DNA from: Pseudomonas sp. Choline-02u-1
GTDB lineage: Bacteria; Pseudomonadota; Gammaproteobacteria; Pseudomonadales; Pseudomonadaceae
Length of the DNA: 64,000 nt
NCBI RefSeq assembly: GCF_002836515.1
Contig: NZ_PJBC01000011.1
Location: forward strand, 62,001-126,000
Reading direction: 5' to 3'
Of this stretch, positions 1 through 15,630 are shown piece by piece. Within the stretch, counting starts at the first letter, position 1, and the number at the start of each line of letters is the position of its first letter. Both the position numbers and the translations under genes were made by a program. Below the pieces are notes generated by a model. That model searched no databases and had not been told where the DNA came from. It worked only from the letters and a program-made list of their open reading frames with translations.

Positions 1-874
<874 letters not shown>

Positions 875-1024
875 ATCGTTCAATTAACTACCCTCTGAAG
901 CAAGCTCCGCTACTGGCGCGCGCTTCGCATGATATTCACCGGCCTAACTTACTACATTACCTACGACTCTGGCAGGCGCCGTCTGTAACCCTTTGTGAAA
1001 CACTTTCTACACAATATTCGCTTA

Positions 1025-1076
1025 TGCACGCGGAGCGAAATACGAAAAACCTATCGCCCTGGCGAAAAACCTCGCT
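1025..1076 (-). terminator. Weak hairpin with direct repeats between rlmE and ftsH
   Basis: The sequence CGAAAAACCT occurs twice around 1042-1073 and brackets a short inverted repeat TCGCC-CT-GGCGA. Read on the minus strand it is a small hairpin followed by a short T-run just after the rlmE stop. It could attenuate read-through into ftsH. I see no clear sigma-32 promoter for ftsH in the rest of the gap (875-1024). Confidence 0.3.
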
Positions 1077-1706
1077 TTACGCATCACCGCCGCGGTAACC
1101 CCATGCCAGCATGTATTGCTCACGAGAGCTGCCACGGGAAGAGTCTGGCTTGATCATCTGGATCTTGTCGAATTTCTTCCGAGCATCCTTCAGATAAACA
1201 TCGAAACCTTCGCCCTGGAAAATCTTGATGACGAAATTGCCACCCGGCTTGAGTATCCGCTCCGCCAGATCCAGAGCCAGCTCGCAAAGGAACATGGCCT
1301 TGGGCATATCCACTTCCGGCGTACCACTCATATTGGGGGCCATATCGGAAATCACAAGGTCTACCTGCGAATTACCCACAGCCTCAAGGATCTGAGCGAG
1401 AACCGCGTCCTCAGTGAAGTCGCCCTGGATAAACTGCACGTCAGGGATGCTGTCCATTTCCAGGATGTCCGAGGCGATCAGACGCCCCTGCCCACCAATC
1501 AGCCGACTGGTGACCTGCGACCAGCCGCCCGGCGCAGCGCCCAGGTCGACCACGCTCATGCCCGGGCGGATCAGTTTGTATTTTTCCTGGATTTCCAGAA
1601 GCTTGTAACTTGCACGCGAGCGGTAACCATCCTTCTGCGCCTGCTTCACATAAGGATCGTTGACATGTCTTTTCAGCCAACCAAGGCTTGTCTTGGAACG
1701 CGCCAT
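1077..1706 (-). CDS. rlmE: 23S rRNA (uridine-2552 2'-O)-methyltransferase RlmE/FtsJ
   Basis: SAM-dependent enzyme that methylates the 2'-OH of U2552 in 23S rRNA during late 50S assembly. The 209-residue protein matches the family length. It shows the SAM-binding motif [14 protein letters not shown] near residue 53, the Asp-containing motif [11 protein letters not shown] near 120, and a catalytic Lys in [10 protein letters not shown] near 160, consistent with a K-D-K type active site. The start lies 101 bp from the divergent yhbY, and ftsH lies downstream on the same strand. All motifs are intact. Confidence 0.97.
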   Translation of the reverse strand: MARSKTSLGWLKRHVNDPYVKQAQKDGYRSRASYKLLEIQEKYKLIRPGMSVVDLGAAPGGWSQVTSRLIGGQGRLIASDILEMDSIPDVQFIQGDFTEDAVLAQILEAVGNSQVDLVISDMAPNMSGTPEVDMPKAMFLCELALDLAERILKPGGNFVIKIFQGEGFDVYLKDARKKFDKIQMIKPDSSRGSSREQYMLAWGYRGGDA

Positions 1707-1761
1707 TGGGCACCTCGATGATTAGGGTCGTGATTAGTTGGGCGGATCCACGAACCCTCGG

Positions 1762-1782
1762 GTAAAATGGCCGCCATTTTAC
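1762..1782. promoter_or_regulatory. Perfect 9-bp inverted repeat between rlmE and yhbY
   Basis: GTAAAATGG and CCATTTTAC are separated by CCG in the divergent rlmE/yhbY promoter region, 25 bp before the yhbY start. The left arm contains TAAAAT, a possible -10 hexamer for yhbY. It may be an operator or an RNA hairpin; the sequence alone does not decide. Confidence 0.4.
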
Positions 1783-1807
1783 AGAATCCAGACGAAAGGG
1801 TCAGATT

Positions 1808-2116
1808 ATGCCGCTCACTCCAGAGCAGAAAAAACAGTACAAATCCATTGGCCACCACCTGAAACCAGTTCTGACGGTGGCTGACAACGGTCTGACTGAA
1901 GGTGTGCTAGCCGAACTTGAACGCGCCCTGGCGGATCACGAGCTGATCAAGATCAAGCTCAACATCCTCGATCGCGAGTCGCGCCTGGCGCACATCGCAG
2001 AACTGTGCAAGGTCGGCAAAGCGGACCTGGTACAGGTCATCGGCAAGATGGCTCTGGTCTATCGCAAGAACTTCAGCGCCAACAAGCAGCTGTCGAACGT
2101 TCATCGCTTCAAGTGA
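1808..2116 (+). CDS. yhbY: CRM-domain RNA-binding ribosome assembly protein YhbY
   Basis: Small RNA-binding protein of the CRM/YhbY family, associated with pre-50S particles in other bacteria. Its 102 residues are almost entirely the CRM fold, with the conserved start LTPEQKKQYKSIGHHLKPV and a central basic segment LIKIKLNILDRE. The ATG at 1808 follows an AAAGGG ribosome-binding site. It is divergent from rlmE, another 50S maturation gene. It converges with the next membrane-protein gene, leaving only 9 bp between the stops. Confidence 0.95.
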   Translation: MPLTPEQKKQYKSIGHHLKPVLTVADNGLTEGVLAELERALADHELIKIKLNILDRESRLAHIAELCKVGKADLVQVIGKMALVYRKNFSANKQLSNVHRFK

Positions 2117-2125
2117 TGACAAGAG

Positions 2126-2530
2126 TCAAGGGTGTGCTTCGCGCACCCTGCCACTCCAACCCGGCACCGGCTGCATGACCAGCACCAGCCCGGAAAATCC
2201 GAGTACCAGATAACTGAACAACTGCCAGCGCTGCGCCTCCGGCCAGCCGACACGCACGGCGACATACATCGCACACGCGTACAACGCCATCATCAGCACC
2301 TGCCCGCGAAAATCCCGCCATAGACTGCCAGGGCCCTCGGCCTGTACCAGCACCAAAGCCTGAAAAATCACGCAAACCGCAGCGAAACCCACCACCAGCA
2401 CTTCAAAGGCACTGGCGACTTCGTCGATCAGCAGCGGCGCCAGGCCAATCTGACCCAACGCCGGCTGCAAACCGAGATGAATCAACCATAGCCCGCCGAC
2501 CCAAAGCATCTGGGCCAGCTGCCAAAGCAT
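2126..2530 (-). CDS. Small integral membrane protein (DUF4149-like), function unknown
   Basis: A 134-residue protein with about four hydrophobic helices at roughly residues 5-25, 38-62, 75-95 and 103-122, and short polar loops. A protein of this kind sits between yhbY and greA in Pseudomonas (gene order from memory). The DUF4149 (TMEM205-like) label rests on size and topology only. No catalytic or transport motif is visible. It lies 29 bp downstream of greA and may be co-transcribed. A GC-rich hairpin AGGGTGTGC-TTC-GCGCACCCT at 2129-2149 sits in the end of the gene, where it could stop transcripts from both convergent genes. Confidence 0.75.
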   Translation of the reverse strand: MLWQLAQMLWVGGLWLIHLGLQPALGQIGLAPLLIDEVASAFEVLVVGFAAVCVIFQALVLVQAEGPGSLWRDFRGQVLMMALYACAMYVAVRVGWPEAQRWQLFSYLVLGFSGLVLVMQPVPGWSGRVREAHP

Positions 2531-2533
2531 GGC

Positions 2534-2550
2534 GCCCGCATGCAGCGGGC
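2534..2550 (-). terminator. Hairpin between greA and the downstream membrane-protein gene
   Basis: GCCCGC and GCGGGC are separated by five bases in the 29-bp gap after greA. There is no T-run, so it may be a partial terminator or RNA processing/stability element. Confidence 0.35.
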
Positions 2551-2559
2551 TGCCTTCTT

Positions 2560-3038
2560 TCAGATGTGACGAACTTCGACAATCTCGTACTCGATCACGC
2601 CACTTGGCGTTTTGACGGCGACGACGTCACCCTCTTCCTTGCCAATCAAGGCACGGGCCAACGGTGAGCCGACGGAGATCTTGCCGAGTTTGAAGTCAGC
2701 CTCATCCTCACCCACGATGTGGTAAGTGACGCTTTCATCAGTCTCGACGTTCGCGATTTCGACAGTCGTACCGAAGATCACCTTACCGGTGTGAGGAATG
2801 GCCGTAACATCGATGATGACCTGATTCTGAATCCGGCCTTCGATATCACGGATCCGCGCCTCGACCATGCCCTGCTGCTCGCGGGCAGCATGGTATTCAG
2901 CGTTTTCCTTCAAGTCACCCAACTCGCGGGCCGTACCGATGTCCTGGCTGAGCTTCGGACGGACGACCTTGGTCAGGTGAGCGTGTTCTTCTTCCAGGGC
3001 TTTTGCGCCCTGAACGGTCATTGGGTACTTGGTTATGC

Positions 3039-3042
<4 letters not shown>
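2560..3042 (-). CDS. greA: Transcription elongation factor GreA
   Basis: GreA enters the secondary channel of stalled RNA polymerase and stimulates cleavage of backtracked RNA. The protein has 160 residues, close to the usual 158. An N-terminal coiled coil carries [18 protein letters not shown] at about 39-56, including the acidic tip residues. A C-terminal FKBP-like domain contains [14 protein letters not shown]. The ATG overlaps the carB stop as ATGA (3039-3042), so translation is probably coupled to carB. Confidence 0.97.
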
Positions 3043-6260
<3,218 letters not shown>

Positions 6261-6345
6261 GGGTTGTCACTCAAATCCGCAGGTCAGTCGGCAAGCCGTC
6301 TTGATCGATTTCTGAAGTCCCGAAGGGGCCACCGGTGCCGGGGCC

Positions 6346-6357
6346 GCCCTCGAGGGC
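6346..6357. repeat. 12-bp palindrome in the carA-carB gap
   Basis: GCCCTCGAGGGC is a perfect palindrome in the 124-bp untranslated gap between carA and carB. The rest of the gap (6261-6384) shows no ORF and no clear promoter. Confidence 0.35.
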
Positions 6358-6384
6358 TTCTCTCTACAGTCTCAAGGCGAACGC

Positions 6385-7521
6385 TTAGCGTCGCTTGGCC
6401 ATCTCGTTGATGAAGCGGTCGAACAGTGGCGCGACGTCGTTCGGGCCCGGGCTCGCTTCAGGGTGGCCCTGGAAGCTGAACGCGCTCTTGTCGGTGCGTT
6501 CGATGCCTTGCAGGGTGCCGTCGAACAGCGATTTGTGGATCGCGCGCACGTTGCCCGGCAGGGTGGCTTCGTCGACCGCAAAACCGTGGTTTTGGCTGGT
6601 GATCATCACAACGCCAGTGTCCAGATCCTGCACCGGGTGGTTGGCACCGTGGTGGCCATGGCCCATTTTCAGGGTCTTCGCGCCGGAGGCCAGTGCCAGC
6701 AACTGGTGGCCGAGGCAGATGCCGAATACCGGCGTCTCGGTTTCCAGCACTTCCTTGATTGCCTGAATTGCGTAGTCGCATGGCTCCGGATCGCCAGGGC
6801 CGTTGGACAGGAACACGCCGTCCGGCTTCAGCGCCAGGACATCGGCAGCCGGAGTCTGCGCAGGCACTACGGTGACGCGGCAGCCGCGCTCGACCAGCAT
6901 GCGCAGGATGTTGACCTTGACGCCATAGTCGAAGGCCACCACGTGATACGGCAGCTCGGAAGCTTCGATGGTCGCGTGGCTGTCGGTTTTCAGATCCCAG
7001 ACAGTCGAGCGCCATTCGTACTGAGTCTTGGTGCTGACGACTTTCGCCAGATCCATGCCCTTCAGGCCCGGGAAGCCTTGCGCAGCGGCGATGGCCGCTT
7101 CTTCGGAGATGTTGTCGCCGGCCATGATGCAGCCGTTCTGAGCGCCTTTTTCACGCAGGATGCGGGTCAGGCGACGGGTGTCGATACCGGCGATTGCCAC
7201 TACATTGTTGGCTTTCAGGTAATCGGACAAGGACATTGTGTTACGCCAGTTGCTCGCTACCAGCGGCAGGTCACGGATGACCAGGCCAGCGGACCAGACG
7301 CGGTCGGACTCGGCATCTTCCGGCGTGGTACCGGTGTTGCCGATGTGCGGGTAAGTCAGGGTAACGATCTGTTGGGCGTAGGAAGGATCGGTAAGGATTT
7401 CCTGATAGCCGGTCATTGCGGTGTTGAACACCACCTCACCAACGGTCTGACCGTCGGCTCCAATGGCTTCGCCGCGAAAAATGCTGCCATCAGCAAGGGC
7501 GAGTATGGCTGGCTTAGTCAA
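6385..7521 (-). CDS. carA: Carbamoyl-phosphate synthase small subunit CarA (TTG start)
   Basis: Glutamine amidotransferase subunit that feeds ammonia to CarB. I start it at TTG (7519-7521), which gives 378 residues beginning with (M)[18 protein letters not shown] ribosome-binding site lies 6 bases upstream. An in-frame ATG 24 bases further upstream would place that site inside the gene, so it is rejected. The C-terminal class-I GATase domain has the nucleophile motif [13 protein letters not shown] near residue 265 and catalytic His/Glu in [10 protein letters not shown] near 347-357. Two hairpins upstream suggest leader control. Confidence 0.97.
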   Translation of the reverse strand: MTKPAILALADGSIFRGEAIGADGQTVGEVVFNTAMTGYQEILTDPSYAQQIVTLTYPHIGNTGTTPEDAESDRVWSAGLVIRDLPLVASNWRNTMSLSDYLKANNVVAIAGIDTRRLTRILREKGAQNGCIMAGDNISEEAAIAAAQGFPGLKGMDLAKVVSTKTQYEWRSTVWDLKTDSHATIEASELPYHVVAFDYGVKVNILRMLVERGCRVTVVPAQTPAADVLALKPDGVFLSNGPGDPEPCDYAIQAIKEVLETETPVFGICLGHQLLALASGAKTLKMGHGHHGANHPVQDLDTGVVMITSQNHGFAVDEATLPGNVRAIHKSLFDGTLQGIERTDKSAFSFQGHPEASPGPNDVAPLFDRFINEMAKRR

Positions 7522-7566
7522 GAAGACCTCCCGTAAATAACGCATGAAAGGGCAATCGCAGGTTGT

Positions 7567-7604
7567 AAAAAAGCGGAGTGACGTATGGACACGTCACCCC
7601 GCTT
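7567..7604 (-). terminator. Intrinsic-terminator-like hairpin in the carA leader
   Basis: On the minus strand a 14-bp stem (7571-7584 with 7591-7604, one G-T pair, six-base loop) is followed at once by six T residues. It ends 45 bases before the carA TTG start and lies after the dapB terminator. A transcript started between the two would meet it before carA, the layout expected of an attenuator. Confidence 0.6.
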
Positions 7605-7629
7605 CTTCACTGAAATTATTCTGCGCGCT

Positions 7630-7661
7630 TTTAGTGGACACACTAAAGCTGTAGCTTACAG
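7630..7661. promoter_or_regulatory. Two adjacent inverted repeats upstream of the carA leader hairpin
   Basis: TTTAGTG-GACA-CACTAAA (7630-7647) is directly followed by CTGTA-GCT-TACAG (7649-7661). They could be operator sites in the carA promoter, or RNA arms that compete with the downstream terminator stem. I could not place a convincing -35/-10 pair. Confidence 0.35.
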
Positions 7662-7730
7662 AAAAGGCCGTTTTTGGTCCACCGCTAAAGAGCCCTAAAG
7701 GCCAGAGAATGCGACAGGTCGTCGCCAAGC

Positions 7731-7764
7731 GGTAAAAACCGGCGCAAAACGTGACGTTTGCGCC
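7731..7764 (-). terminator. Rho-independent terminator of the grpE-dnaK-dnaJ-dapB operon
   Basis: GGCGCAAA and TTTGCGCC form a stem at 7741-7764, followed on the minus strand by GGTTTTTACC. It begins 16 bp after the dapB stop, so carA should have its own promoter. Confidence 0.7.
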
Positions 7765-7779
7765 GGGTTCAGCAGCAAC

Positions 7780-8592
<813 letters not shown>

Positions 8593-9717
8593 TTACAAAT
8601 CGCCGAAGAAACGCTTCACACCGTCGAACCAACCGGTGGTTTTCGGCGAGTGGCTGTTGTCGTCGGCCAGGGAGCTGCGGAATTCTTCCAGCAGTTCACG
8701 CTGACGACGGTTGAGGTTGACCGGCGTTTCGACAGCCACACGACACATCAGGTCACCGGCACCGCCGCCACGCACTGGCGCGACGCCTTTGCCGCGCACG
8801 CGGAACTGCTTGCCGGTCTGCGTGCCTTCAGGGATTTTCAGTTTGACGCGACCGTCGAGGGTCGGGATTTCCAGCTCGCCGCCCAGCGCTGCGTCGACGA
8901 AGCTGATCGGCACTTCGCAGAACAGATGCTTGCCGTCACGCTGGAAGATGTCGTGTTCGCGGACATTGATGACCACGTACAGATCGCCCGTCGGCCCGCC
9001 CTGGGTACCCGCCTCGCCTTCGCCAGACAGACGAATGCGGTCGCCAGTATCGACACCGGCCGGCACTTTGACCGACAGCGTTTTGTACTCTTCAACGCGA
9101 CCGTCACCGTGGCACGAGTCGCATGGGTCGGAAATAATCTTGCCTTGGCCATGGCAGCGCGGGCAGGTCTGCTGCACCGAGAAGAAACCTTGCTGCATAC
9201 GCACCTGGCCAATGCCGCCACAGGTCGGGCACGTCGAAGGCGAAGAGCCTTTCTTGGCACCGGAACCATCGCAGGGCTTGCAGTTGACCAGTGTCGGAAC
9301 GCGGATATTCACCGACGTGCCGCGCACCGCTTCTTCCAGATTCAGCTCCAGGGTGTAGCGTAGATCGCTGCCACGCTGGGCGCCGCCACGGGCACCGCCG
9401 CGACCGCCGCCGAAGAAATCACTGAAGACATCGCCAAAGATGTCCGAGAAGTTCTGACCACCGAACCCGGCACCGCCGCTGCCCATGCTCGGATCAACGC
9501 CGGCATGACCATACTGGTCGTACGCCGCGCGCTTGCTGGCGTCGGACAACACTTCATAGGCCTCGTTGGCCTCTTTGAATGCTTCTTCCGAAGCTTTGTC
9601 GCCGGGATTACGGTCGGGGTGGTGCTTCATGGCCAGGCGGCGATAGGCCTTCTTCAGGTCCGCTTCGCTCGTGCCCCGCTCAACACCCAATACTTCGTAA
9701 TAGTCACGCTTTGCCAT
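8593..9717 (-). CDS. dnaJ: Chaperone protein DnaJ
   Basis: Hsp40 co-chaperone that delivers substrates to DnaK and stimulates its ATPase. The 374-residue protein has an N-terminal J domain with HHPDRNPGD (HPD at about 33-35) and a Gly/Phe-rich linker at about 75-115. Four zinc-binding repeats follow ([32 protein letters not shown]) at about 148-210, then the C-terminal substrate-binding domains. It lies 297 bp after dnaK, separated by terminator-like hairpins, and directly before dapB. Confidence 0.98.
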   Translation of the reverse strand: MAKRDYYEVLGVERGTSEADLKKAYRRLAMKHHPDRNPGDKASEEAFKEANEAYEVLSDASKRAAYDQYGHAGVDPSMGSGGAGFGGQNFSDIFGDVFSDFFGGGRGGARGGAQRGSDLRYTLELNLEEAVRGTSVNIRVPTLVNCKPCDGSGAKKGSSPSTCPTCGGIGQVRMQQGFFSVQQTCPRCHGQGKIISDPCDSCHGDGRVEEYKTLSVKVPAGVDTGDRIRLSGEGEAGTQGGPTGDLYVVINVREHDIFQRDGKHLFCEVPISFVDAALGGELEIPTLDGRVKLKIPEGTQTGKQFRVRGKGVAPVRGGGAGDLMCRVAVETPVNLNRRQRELLEEFRSSLADDNSHSPKTTGWFDGVKRFFGDL

Positions 9718-9910
9718 AAGTTCTTTGCACTCTTAAGGACGTTCGGCAAACCCCTCCTGAGCCTCGCCAAACTCGTTGAGCCCCCATGAAGGCCCGGACC
9801 CAACTCACGTCAATTCAACGATCCTGGTCTTGATTGATGCGGTATTTGCGGCGCGAAAAGCAGGAGCATTCCCGGCCATACCACCAACACGCGAGCACTG
9901 TCGCATGCTG

Positions 9911-9959
9911 TAAAAATTCGCGTATTCCAGATACGCCAACGCGGGAGGCAAGCTCCCGC
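9911..9959 (-). terminator. Tandem hairpins after dnaK
   Basis: On the minus strand the stem GCGGGAG/CTCCCGC (9941-9959) is followed by GCGTAT/ATACGC (9920-9936) and then a T-run (9916-9912). The pair probably ends or attenuates the dnaK transcript. Elsewhere in the 297-bp dnaK-dnaJ gap I see no gene. A dnaJ promoter could lie in 9718-9910, but none is obvious. Confidence 0.6.
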
Positions 9960-10014
9960 GCGGCGACATCCTACCAGTCACCGCCGCAAGGCAGTCAACC
10001 GGGCGACCAACAAC

Positions 10015-11931
<1,917 letters not shown>

Positions 11932-12033
11932 GTTCACTCTCCCGAAACTTTGGATTTTTTTGCCGCAGCAGTGGTGGCTGACTGCGGTAATACTTAAACG
12001 CTTGACTTCTAAATGGGGGCCTTGCGGCTAATT

Positions 12034-12600
12034 TCAAGCCTGCTCGTCAATCGACGGCGAAACCGGCGCCGGTGCCTTGCTGACCACGACCATCGCCGGG
12101 CGCAACAGGCGACCATTGAGCTGGTAGCCCTTCTGGAAAACCTTCAGCACGCTGTTCGGCTCAACGTCGGCGCTTTCCTGCATGGCCATCGCCTGATGGT
12201 GAACGGCGTTGAACGGTTCGCCATGCGGATCGATCGCTTCGAGCTGGTAGCGCTTGAGGGTGTCGTGGAACATTTTCAGGGTCAGCTCGATGCCTTCGCG
12301 CATCGGACGGATGCTTTCATCGTCCGGACTCGACAGCTCAAGGCCGCGCTCCAGGCTGTCCACAATCGGCAGCAAGTCGCTGGCAAATTTTTCCAACGCA
12401 AACTTGTGCGCCTTCTCGACGTCCTGCTCGGCACGGCGGCGAACGTTCTGCAGATCGGCAGCAACACGCAGAGACTGATCCTGCGCGGCGGCCAATTGCT
12501 CTTCGAGCACTTGCACACGGGTCGCCAGGTCGTCACCCGAACCTTCGGGCGCCTGATTGGCATCTGGATTTTGCGTATCTACTGTCTGTTCGTCAGCCAT
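12034..12600 (-). CDS. grpE: Nucleotide exchange factor GrpE
   Basis: Releases ADP from DnaK. The 188-residue protein has an acidic, disordered N-terminus of about 30 residues and a long coiled coil with [21 protein letters not shown] at about 43-63. The C-terminal beta domain contains [26 protein letters not shown]. It is the first gene of grpE-dnaK-dnaJ-dapB; its ATG follows an AAAGGAG site. The sigma-32 promoter lies about 50 bp upstream. Confidence 0.97.
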   Translation of the reverse strand: MADEQTVDTQNPDANQAPEGSGDDLATRVQVLEEQLAAAQDQSLRVAADLQNVRRRAEQDVEKAHKFALEKFASDLLPIVDSLERGLELSSPDDESIRPMREGIELTLKMFHDTLKRYQLEAIDPHGEPFNAVHHQAMAMQESADVEPNSVLKVFQKGYQLNGRLLRPAMVVVSKAPAPVSPSIDEQA

Positions 12601-12651
12601 AGAATTCTCCTTTCAATTTCGTCCGCGAGCCTGACTCGCGCTTCTGCCCCG

Positions 12652-12681
12652 ATATATGGGGCCGCAAAATCAGGCTTCAAG
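12652..12681 (-). promoter_or_regulatory. Sigma-32 heat-shock promoter of grpE-dnaK-dnaJ
   Basis: On the minus strand CTTGAAG (12681-12675) and CCCCATATAT (12661-12652) are separated by 13 bases. This is close to the known RpoH consensus CTTGAAA / CCCCATNT. The -10 ends about 51 bp before the grpE ATG. Confidence 0.85.
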
Positions 12682-12779
12682 GGCTGCAAGCGATTGACCC
12701 TACAAAAAAGTGCTGATTAATCATTCTGCAATGCACTAAGAAAACTTTCTGATCAAGCAAATCGAGCTAAGCAGGGGCA

Positions 12780-12816
12780 TTGTCAGGCCAGAACAAAACA
12801 CTGTATAAATAACCAG
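12780..12816 (+). promoter_or_regulatory. recN promoter with overlapping LexA box
   Basis: CTGTATAAATAACCAG (12801-12816) matches the LexA consensus CTGT-N8-ACAG except for one base in the right half. It covers a -10 hexamer TATAAA (12804-12809), which has TTGTCA (12780-12785) 18 bp upstream. LexA binding here would block recN transcription, in line with its known SOS control. Confidence 0.7.
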
Positions 12817-12840
12817 ACCTCAAGCCTGGGAGCGGCCTTT

Positions 12841-14514
12841 ATGCTGGTGCACCTGTCCGTACACAACTACGCCATCGTTGAACATCTCGATCTCGAGCTC
12901 GATCGCGGGATGAGCGTGATCACAGGAGAAACCGGCGCCGGCAAGTCGATCATGCTCGACGCCCTGGGCCTCACTCTGGGCGATCGCGCCGACAGCGGCG
13001 TGGTTCGACCAGGCGCTGACAAAGCAGACATTCTCGCTACCTTCGATCTGGCTGATATCCCCGAAGCGAGCGCCTGGCTGGCCGAGCGCGACCTGGAAAA
13101 CGACGGGCCATGCATCCTGCGCCGAGTCATCACTTCGGAAGGTCGTTCGCGCGGCTACATCAACGGCACGCCTTGCCCGCTCGGCGATCTCAAAGCCCTC
13201 GGCGAGTTGCTGATCGACATCCACAGCCAGCACGAACATCAATCGCTGCTGAAAACAGACACCCATCGTCGCCTGCTCGACGAGTACGCCGGTGCCACCG
13301 ATCTGGCGCGCCAGGTGCAACTGGCCGCGCAGCGCTGGCGTCAGACTCGCCAGGAACTGGAGCGCCTCTCCAACTCCGGCGACGAACAACGCGCACGCCA
13401 TCAACTGCTCAGCTATCAACTCGAAGAACTGGAAAACCTCGGGCTCGGCGAAAACGAACTCGAACAGCTTGAACAGGAACACAAGAACCTGACGAACGCC
13501 GAAACGCTGTTGGGGATTTGCCGGCAAGTGGTCGAGCAGTGCAGCGAAAGCGATTCCGGCAATGTGCTGAATGCGCTGACCGCCAGCCTCAATCGCCTGT
13601 CCAGCGTGAACAATTCGGTGGGTGCGCTGGGTGAGGCCAGCAGCCTGTTGACGAGCGCGCAAATTCAGGTGGAAGAAGCGGTCGGCGAACTCAACCGCTT
13701 CCTCGACAACTTCGATGCCGACCCGGCTCGCCTGCAATATCTGGAAGAGCGCCTTGATGCGATCTACACCCTGGCGCGCAAACACCGGATTCAACCGACC
13801 GAAGTCGGCGAGATGCAGCAGAAACTGCTGGATGAAATCGAAACCCTCAACGCCAATGACGAATCCATCGAACGCCTGGGCGAAGAACTGGCCTCTTACG
13901 CCCGCCACTATCAAGAGAAAGCCCGCGAGCTCAGCGATCTTCGCCATCAGGCCGCTGGCAGCCTCGCCAGCGCTGTCGAGCAGGAAATTCAGCGCTTGGG
14001 CATGCCCGGAGGCCGGTTCACCATTGAACTGAACGCCAACAGCAGCGACGAATTGCTGCCGAACGGGCTGGAACAGGTCGAACTGCTGGTCAGCGCCAAC
14101 CCCGGCCAACCGCTCAAGGCGCTGGCCAAAGTTGCTTCCGGCGGTGAGTTATCGCGAATCAGTCTGGCGATCCAGGTAATCACCGCACAAACATCGCGTG
14201 TGCCGACGCTGGTATTTGATGAAGTTGACGTGGGTATTGGCGGACCGACTGCCGAGATCGTCGGTCAGCTACTGCGACGCCTCGGTGATCGCGGACAGGT
14301 ATTGACCGTGACCCACTTGCCACAAGTCGCGGCGCAGGGGCATCAACATCTGTTCGTGCACAAGGTCCGCGACGAGAAGGCGACTCACACCGCTGTCGCG
14401 AAGCTGAGCAAGAATGAACGCATCGAAGAAGTCGCGCGCATGCTCGGCGGCATCGATCTGACCAAGGAATCGCTGGCCCACGCGAAAAAAATGGTGGTGA
14501 CCGCCAAGGCGTAA
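12841..14514 (+). CDS. recN: DNA repair protein RecN
   Basis: SMC-like ATPase that acts early at DNA double-strand breaks. The 557-residue length is standard. Walker A GETGAGKS lies at residues 29-36, long coiled coils fill about 150-370, and near residue 460 the Walker B region reads LVFDEVDVGIGG. The ABC signature is near ASGGELSRISLA. The ATG follows GGGAG with 8-base spacing. It is divergent from grpE and convergent with fur, with a strong hairpin terminator between. Confidence 0.97.
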   Translation: MLVHLSVHNYAIVEHLDLELDRGMSVITGETGAGKSIMLDALGLTLGDRADSGVVRPGADKADILATFDLADIPEASAWLAERDLENDGPCILRRVITSEGRSRGYINGTPCPLGDLKALGELLIDIHSQHEHQSLLKTDTHRRLLDEYAGATDLARQVQLAAQRWRQTRQELERLSNSGDEQRARHQLLSYQLEELENLGLGENELEQLEQEHKNLTNAETLLGICRQVVEQCSESDSGNVLNALTASLNRLSSVNNSVGALGEASSLLTSAQIQVEEAVGELNRFLDNFDADPARLQYLEERLDAIYTLARKHRIQPTEVGEMQQKLLDEIETLNANDESIERLGEELASYARHYQEKARELSDLRHQAAGSLASAVEQEIQRLGMPGGRFTIELNANSSDELLPNGLEQVELLVSANPGQPLKALAKVASGGELSRISLAIQVITAQTSRVPTLVFDEVDVGIGGPTAEIVGQLLRRLGDRGQVLTVTHLPQVAAQGHQHLFVHKVRDEKATHTAVAKLSKNERIEEVARMLGGIDLTKESLAHAKKMVVTAKA

Positions 14515-14530
14515 CGGATAGTAGAAAGCA

Positions 14531-14583
14531 CGAAGGCGACCCTTGGGTCGCCTTCGTTCGTTTCGCGAATGTGAAATTCGCGC
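14531..14583. terminator. Bidirectional terminator between recN and fur
   Basis: A nearly uninterrupted 12-bp stem (14531-14542 with 14545-14556, sequence CGAAGGCGACCC and its complement) is followed by TTCGTTT on the plus strand. A second hairpin, CGCGAAT-GTGAA-ATTCGCG, lies at 14565-14583. The recN and fur stops face each other across them. Confidence 0.7.
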
Positions 14584-14590
14584 GACATGC

Positions 14591-14995
14591 TTACTTTTTC
14601 TTGCGTACGTACAGCACGAGATTGTGATCAACCATCTCGAAGCCGTGCTTCTCAACGATCGACTTCTGAAGCTTTTCGATTTCTTCGTCGAAGAATTCGA
14701 TCACTTCACCCGACTCCACGTTGACCATATGGTCGTGGTGGCCACCGTCAGCCAGTTCGAAGACCGCGTGGCCGCCGTCGAAGTTGTGGCGGACCACGAG
14801 GCCGGCCGCTTCGAACTGGGTCAGAACACGGTAAACCGTGGCCAGACCGACGTCCTCGCCAGCTTCCATCAACGCCTTGTAGACGTCCTCGGCACTCATG
14901 TGGCGCTGCTCGGTAGAGTCGAGCATTTGCAGGATCTTGACCCGTGGCAGGGTCACTTTGAGGCCGGCTTTGCGTAGTTCGCTATTTTCAACCAT
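14591..14995 (-). CDS. fur: Ferric uptake regulator Fur (no cysteines)
   Basis: Fe2+-dependent repressor of iron-uptake genes. The 134-residue protein has an N-terminal winged helix (GLATVYRVLTQFEAAGLV at about 50-67) and a C-terminal dimer and metal domain with GGHHDHMVNVESGEVIEF. The His/Asp/Glu metal ligands are present. The protein has no cysteine anywhere; the position after HHDHMV, a Cys in P. aeruginosa Fur as I recall it, is Asn here. Structural Cys-zinc binding of the E. coli type is therefore impossible. It is divergent from bamE, a conserved Pseudomonas pair. Confidence 0.97.
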   Translation of the reverse strand: MVENSELRKAGLKVTLPRVKILQMLDSTEQRHMSAEDVYKALMEAGEDVGLATVYRVLTQFEAAGLVVRHNFDGGHAVFELADGGHHDHMVNVESGEVIEFFDEEIEKLQKSIVEKHGFEMVDHNLVLYVRKKK

Positions 14996-15018
14996 GGTCA
15001 GCTTTCTCGCGATGCTGC

Positions 15019-15047
15019 TTCGCAGCTTCTCTTAATGCGGGTATGAT
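15019..15047 (+). promoter_or_regulatory. Candidate sigma-70 promoter of bamE
   Basis: TTCGCA (15019-15024) and TATGAT (15042-15047) are separated by 17 bp, and the -10 ends 45 bp before the bamE ATG. It lies in the fur-bamE divergent gap. Confidence 0.45.
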
Positions 15048-15092
15048 CGGCGTTTACGTTGTCCCAGCCAAGATAGTGGAAGTCGCCCACCG

Positions 15093-15620
15093 ATGCAAAA
15101 CACCAAGCTCTTGCTAACCAGTTTCACCTTTGTGGGACTGCTCGCACTCGCCGGTTGTTCATTCCCCGGGGTTTACAAAATCGACATCCAGCAGGGCAAT
15201 GTCGTCACGCAGGACATGATAGACCAGTTACGCCCGGGAATGACCCGGCCGCAAGTACGGTTTATCATGGGCAACCCTCTGCTTGCCGACACGTTCCATG
15301 CCGATCGCTGGGATTATCTGTACAGCCTGCAACCGGGTGGCGGTGAACGCCAGCAGGAACGAATCAGCGTTATCTTCAATTCCAACGACCAGCTAGTCAG
15401 CCTGTCCGGTGACTTCATGCCCGGCGTGAGCCGTGACGAAGCCATTCTCGGCAAGGACAGCGGTACGACCGTGACCGCGCCTGCTGAAAACGCCGAGAAG
15501 CCAGAAGCTGAAAAACCAGCCAAGCCAGGCTCCTTGCTGGATCAGATCCAGAAGGACGTCGATGGTGTGGAAACCGTACCGGTTCCGACACCAGAGCCGC
15601 TCGACACCTCGCCGCAGTAA
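15093..15620 (+). CDS. bamE: Outer-membrane assembly lipoprotein BamE (OmlA)
   Basis: Lipoprotein of the BAM complex, which inserts beta-barrel proteins into the outer membrane. The 175-residue protein has a lipoprotein signal ending LLALAGC, so Cys22 is the lipidated residue. The SmpA/OmlA fold spans about 35-115 ([20 protein letters not shown], then [12 protein letters not shown]). A Pro/Glu/Ala-rich C-terminal tail of about 55 residues makes it longer than the E. coli protein. A classic terminator follows. Confidence 0.95.
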   Translation: MQNTKLLLTSFTFVGLLALAGCSFPGVYKIDIQQGNVVTQDMIDQLRPGMTRPQVRFIMGNPLLADTFHADRWDYLYSLQPGGGERQQERISVIFNSNDQLVSLSGDFMPGVSRDEAILGKDSGTTVTAPAENAEKPEAEKPAKPGSLLDQIQKDVDGVETVPVPTPEPLDTSPQ

Positions 15621-15630
15621 TAGGCGAGGC

